The notes under the pieces are model-generated. The model was not told where the DNA came from, did no database searches, and saw only the letters and a program-made list of their open reading frames with translations. Both the position numbers and the translations under genes were made by a program. Positions 5,586 through 7,171 of a stretch of DNA of 7,171 nucleotides are shown here, piece after piece. Position 1 is the stretch's first letter, and each line of letters opens with the position of its first letter. Origin of the DNA: Chromatiales bacterium (GTDB lineage: Bacteria; Pseudomonadota; Gammaproteobacteria; SZUA-140); NCBI GenBank assembly GCA_031285245.1, contig JAITWN010000113.1, positions 1 through 7,171 on the forward strand, given 5' to 3'.

Positions 5586-5591
5586 ATTCTA
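5586..5591 (-). promoter_or_regulatory. Candidate -10 box for the VOC gene
   Basis: TAGAAT read leftward (five of six consensus positions) lies 8 nt before the VOC ATG. A start of transcription about 7 nt downstream would fall within a couple of bases of the ATG. No convincing -35 is seen at 16-18 nt. Confidence 0.4.
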
Positions 5592-5668
5592 GCACAGCAC
5601 TTCCAGCATCTTGCGTACGACGAATCACAAGTGCGCGCGACGGGCTTCGCAAGTAGCGCTTGTCTCAT

Positions 5669-5674
5669 TACAAT
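5669..5674 (+). promoter_or_regulatory. Candidate -10 box for the 100-aa gene
   Basis: TACAAT (five of six consensus positions) ends 6 nt before the ATG at 5681, which would put the transcription start at or next to the start codon. The expected -35 position holds only weak matches. Confidence 0.4.
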
Positions 5675-5680
5675 GCGGGC

Positions 5681-5983
5681 ATGTCGAACCCAGCAAGCTT
5701 GCGCAGCTATCGCGTCACGGCGTTTTATGAGCGCCCGGAGCTCGAACGCAATGCGGTTGTCGAGGCTGAATCCGTAGAGCGCGCCATGGTCAAGGCGCTG
5801 CTCGAGCGCAAAGTGCCGGCAGGTTTCGTGCGCGATGAGTTTGGCTGGATCGAGCCCGTGTTCTGGAAGGCCGAGATGGCGGGCGAGGCGCGCTGGCCGA
5901 GACTGGTGGGTTCTGATCGTTTGATATGGGGTGACGAGACCCGCCCCCGTTCTTTGCGTTTTGCGGTGGAAGAAAACCGCTGA
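5681..5983 (+). CDS. Small protein of unknown function (100 aa)
   Basis: I do not recognise this protein. It starts with a strand-like SYRVTAFYE (residues 9-17), followed by VVEAESVERAMVKALLERKVP (27-46, strand then helix), FGWIEPVFWK (54-63), a linker with further tryptophans (W72, W84), and a basic/acidic end. The pattern suggests a small soluble alpha/beta domain with four tryptophans; there is no signal peptide or membrane segment. The ATG at 5681 is favoured over the TTG at 5660. It has no ribosome binding site, but a TACAAT box ends 6 nt before it. The kinase gene starts 19 nt after the stop in the same direction, so the two are probably one transcript. It is divergent from the VOC gene, with 103 nt between starts. 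Codon and base use match the neighbours, which supports it being real. Confidence 0.75.
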   Translation: MSNPASLRSYRVTAFYERPELERNAVVEAESVERAMVKALLERKVPAGFVRDEFGWIEPVFWKAEMAGEARWPRLVGSDRLIWGDETRPRSLRFAVEENR

Positions 5984-6002
5984 GGCTATTGGCAGTATTC
6001 CT

Positions 6003-7118
6003 ATGGAAATCTCATCACCTTTGGCCGCGGACGCCGCGCCTGTCATGGCGGCTGCGGCGTTTGCTTTTGGTGGTCCGGTCATCGAAGTGCGCGCGCATGG
6101 GCGCGGCCTGATTCACGATACGTTTGTCGCGCATTTCGGCCCGCCAGTTGCTAAAGCCATTCTCCAGCGCATCAATCGCCGCGCGTTCGATCGACCAGAA
6201 CTCATCATGGAGAATCTGTACACGCTGCTCGAACATGTGGATGCGCGTGGCGCGGGTGGCTTGAAATTCCCCGTGCCGTATCAGACACGCGCCGGAGAAG
6301 TGTTGCACACGGATGCAGACGGGCAGGTGTGGCGCGCGATGAGTTATATCGAGCACACCTGCAGCTATCATCGCCCCGCACATGTTGGCCATGCGCGGGA
6401 AGCAGGGCGCGTGCTCGGGCGTTTTCATGCGCTGGTGCATGATCTCAACCCCGCGCGCATGCATGATACGCGGCCGGATTTTCACCATACACCGCGCCAC
6501 CTCGAACGACTGGATGCCGCGCTGGCGCAGGCTGATGCTGGGCCTTGCGGCGATGAAGTGCAGCGCTGGCTAGATTTCGTCGCTGAGCGCAGAGCGGGCG
6601 CTGACGCCATCGAGCAGGCGCTTGCCAGCGGGCGCATCAAACGCCAGATCGTCCACGGCGACCCCAAACTCGACAACGTGCTCTTCGATGAGCGCAGCGA
6701 TGTCGCCGTTGCACTGATTGATCTTGATACGGTCAAGCCTGGCACCGTACATCACGACATCGGCGATTGCTTGCGCTCGTGCTGCAATCGCGCTGGCGAA
6801 ACAGCGGATGATGCTAGCGCTGTGCGCTACGACGCCGATATGTATCGCGCTGCGCTCGAGGGCTATTTTGAAACCGCCGGTGATACCACGCGCGATTTGC
6901 ACGCGCAGGATGTTTATCAGGCGATGCGCCTCATTCCTTTCGAGCTAGGCGCGCGTTTTCTCGCCGATCATCTGGCGGGGGATCGCTACTTCCGCATAGA
7001 TTTCCCAGGGCAGAATCTGGTCCGTGCCGCGACCCAGTTCCGGCTTTCGGCTGATGTTGAACGTCAACGCGAGGAGATCGAGGAGTTTGTTGCTGGGTTG
7101 ATTGCGAAGGTGGGGTAG
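6003..7118 (+). CDS. Phosphotransferase (APH/choline kinase fold), NahK-like
   Basis: This 371-aa protein has the aminoglycoside phosphotransferase / choline kinase fold (PF01636). Its N-terminal lobe resembles N-acetylhexosamine 1-kinase (NahK): GLIHDTFVAHF (35-45) for the ATP loop, then ILQRINRRAFDRPELIMENL (53-72), where the QRIN and ENL pattern is typical of that subgroup. The catalytic loop is VHGDPKLDNVLF (217-228) with catalytic D220 and metal-binding N225. The DFG-equivalent is IDLDT (239-243), followed by HHDIGDCLRS. It is predicted to phosphorylate a small molecule, plausibly a sugar at the anomeric position, with ATP in the cytoplasm; the substrate is inference. The ATG at 6003 is chosen because it follows the 100-aa gene by 19 nt. 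The open frame reaches back to 5931 but overlaps that gene. A good ribosome binding site is absent (GAGG is 17 nt away), so translation may depend on the upstream gene. Confidence 0.92.
   Translation: MEISSPLAADAAPVMAAAAFAFGGPVIEVRAHGRGLIHDTFVAHFGPPVAKAILQRINRRAFDRPELIMENLYTLLEHVDARGAGGLKFPVPYQTRAGEVLHTDADGQVWRAMSYIEHTCSYHRPAHVGHAREAGRVLGRFHALVHDLNPARMHDTRPDFHHTPRHLERLDAALAQADAGPCGDEVQRWLDFVAERRAGADAIEQALASGRIKRQIVHGDPKLDNVLFDERSDVAVALIDLDTVKPGTVHHDIGDCLRSCCNRAGETADDASAVRYDADMYRAALEGYFETAGDTTRDLHAQDVYQAMRLIPFELGARFLADHLAGDRYFRIDFPGQNLVRAATQFRLSADVERQREEIEEFVAGLIAKVG
7107..7113 (+). promoter_or_regulatory. Ribosome binding site before the partial frame at 7121
   Basis: AAGGTGG lies inside the last codons of the kinase, 7 nt before ATG 7121, at good spacing. 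It is the main reason to think that another gene begins there. Confidence 0.4.
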
Positions 7119-7120
7119 TC

Positions 7121-7171
7121 ATGCTTGGGTTGGTGATGGCGCAGCCCGGGAGTGATTTTCAGGACGCGGAG
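7121..7171 (+). CDS. Possible start of a further gene, cut by the window end
   Basis: Two bases after the kinase stop, an ATG opens a frame with no stop in the 17 codons left (MLGLVMAQPGSDFQDAE). An AAGGTGG sequence at good spacing precedes it. A second in-frame ATG comes at 7136. The stretch is too short to assign a family. In NahK-type loci a nucleotidyltransferase often neighbours the kinase, but these residues show no nucleotidyltransferase signature, so no function is proposed. Confidence 0.35.
   Translation, partial: MLGLVMAQPGSDFQDAE

Noticed and set aside
5534..6082. Leftward 182-codon open frame
   Set aside because: It runs antisense across the 100-aa gene and the start of the kinase and overlaps the start of the VOC gene; no recognisable motifs.
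6015..6500. Leftward 161-codon open frame inside the kinase
   Set aside because: It is antisense to the conserved phosphotransferase N-lobe and has no independent support.
1..7171. CRISPR array, tRNA, rRNA, transposase or phage gene
   Set aside because: No regularly spaced repeats, cloverleaf sequences, rRNA-like stretches or mobile-element proteins were seen on either strand.

Overview
The window looks like part of a proteobacterial chromosome, most likely gammaproteobacterial. The evidence is the set of housekeeping-type genes (an RluE-type pseudouridine synthase, a CspA-type cold shock protein, a larger LOG-family protein and a VOC protein), the moderately high GC with many GCGC tetranucleotides, and dense packing with short gaps and some GTG/TTG starts. 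I cannot name the genus. No phage, transposase, rRNA, tRNA or CRISPR was seen. No stretch over 300 bases lacks a gene; the longest gap (315-579, 265 bp) is explained by the cold shock gene's promoter and leader.

Layout. Positions 1-2722 read leftward and carry three genes: a conserved 130-aa protein of unknown function (2330-2722), a Ycf45/SpoIIIAA-like AAA ATPase with a C-terminal R3H domain (580-2121), and a cold shock protein (108-314). A 123-bp nested palindrome (2166-2288), with the look of a dispersed REP/MITE-type repeat, separates the first two and could end transcription in both directions. A well-spaced promoter-like sequence and a leader of about 200 nt precede the cold shock gene.

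From 2887 to 4321 the genes read rightward: a YpsA-type SLOG 'putative molybdenum carrier' protein, a 93-aa unknown protein one base behind it, and rluE with a probable TTG start. rluE converges on a LOG-family gene (4323-5135, leftward) with one base between the stop codons. A VOC protein (5197-5577) also reads leftward.

From 5681 to the end the genes read rightward: a 100-aa unknown protein, a NahK-like phosphotransferase (6003-7118), and possibly the first codons of another gene (7121 onward).

Working together: the cold shock protein, R3H ATPase and RluE all concern RNA or single-stranded nucleic acid, but they are separate transcription units and no shared pathway can be claimed. The SLOG protein and its 93-aa follower are the best candidate for a functional pair. 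A second SLOG-superfamily protein (LOG) lies about 1 kb away. I see no complete novel system. The items most worth a second look are the SLOG/93-aa pair, the palindromic element, the R3H ATPase, and the divergent VOC/100-aa starts that may be leaderless.
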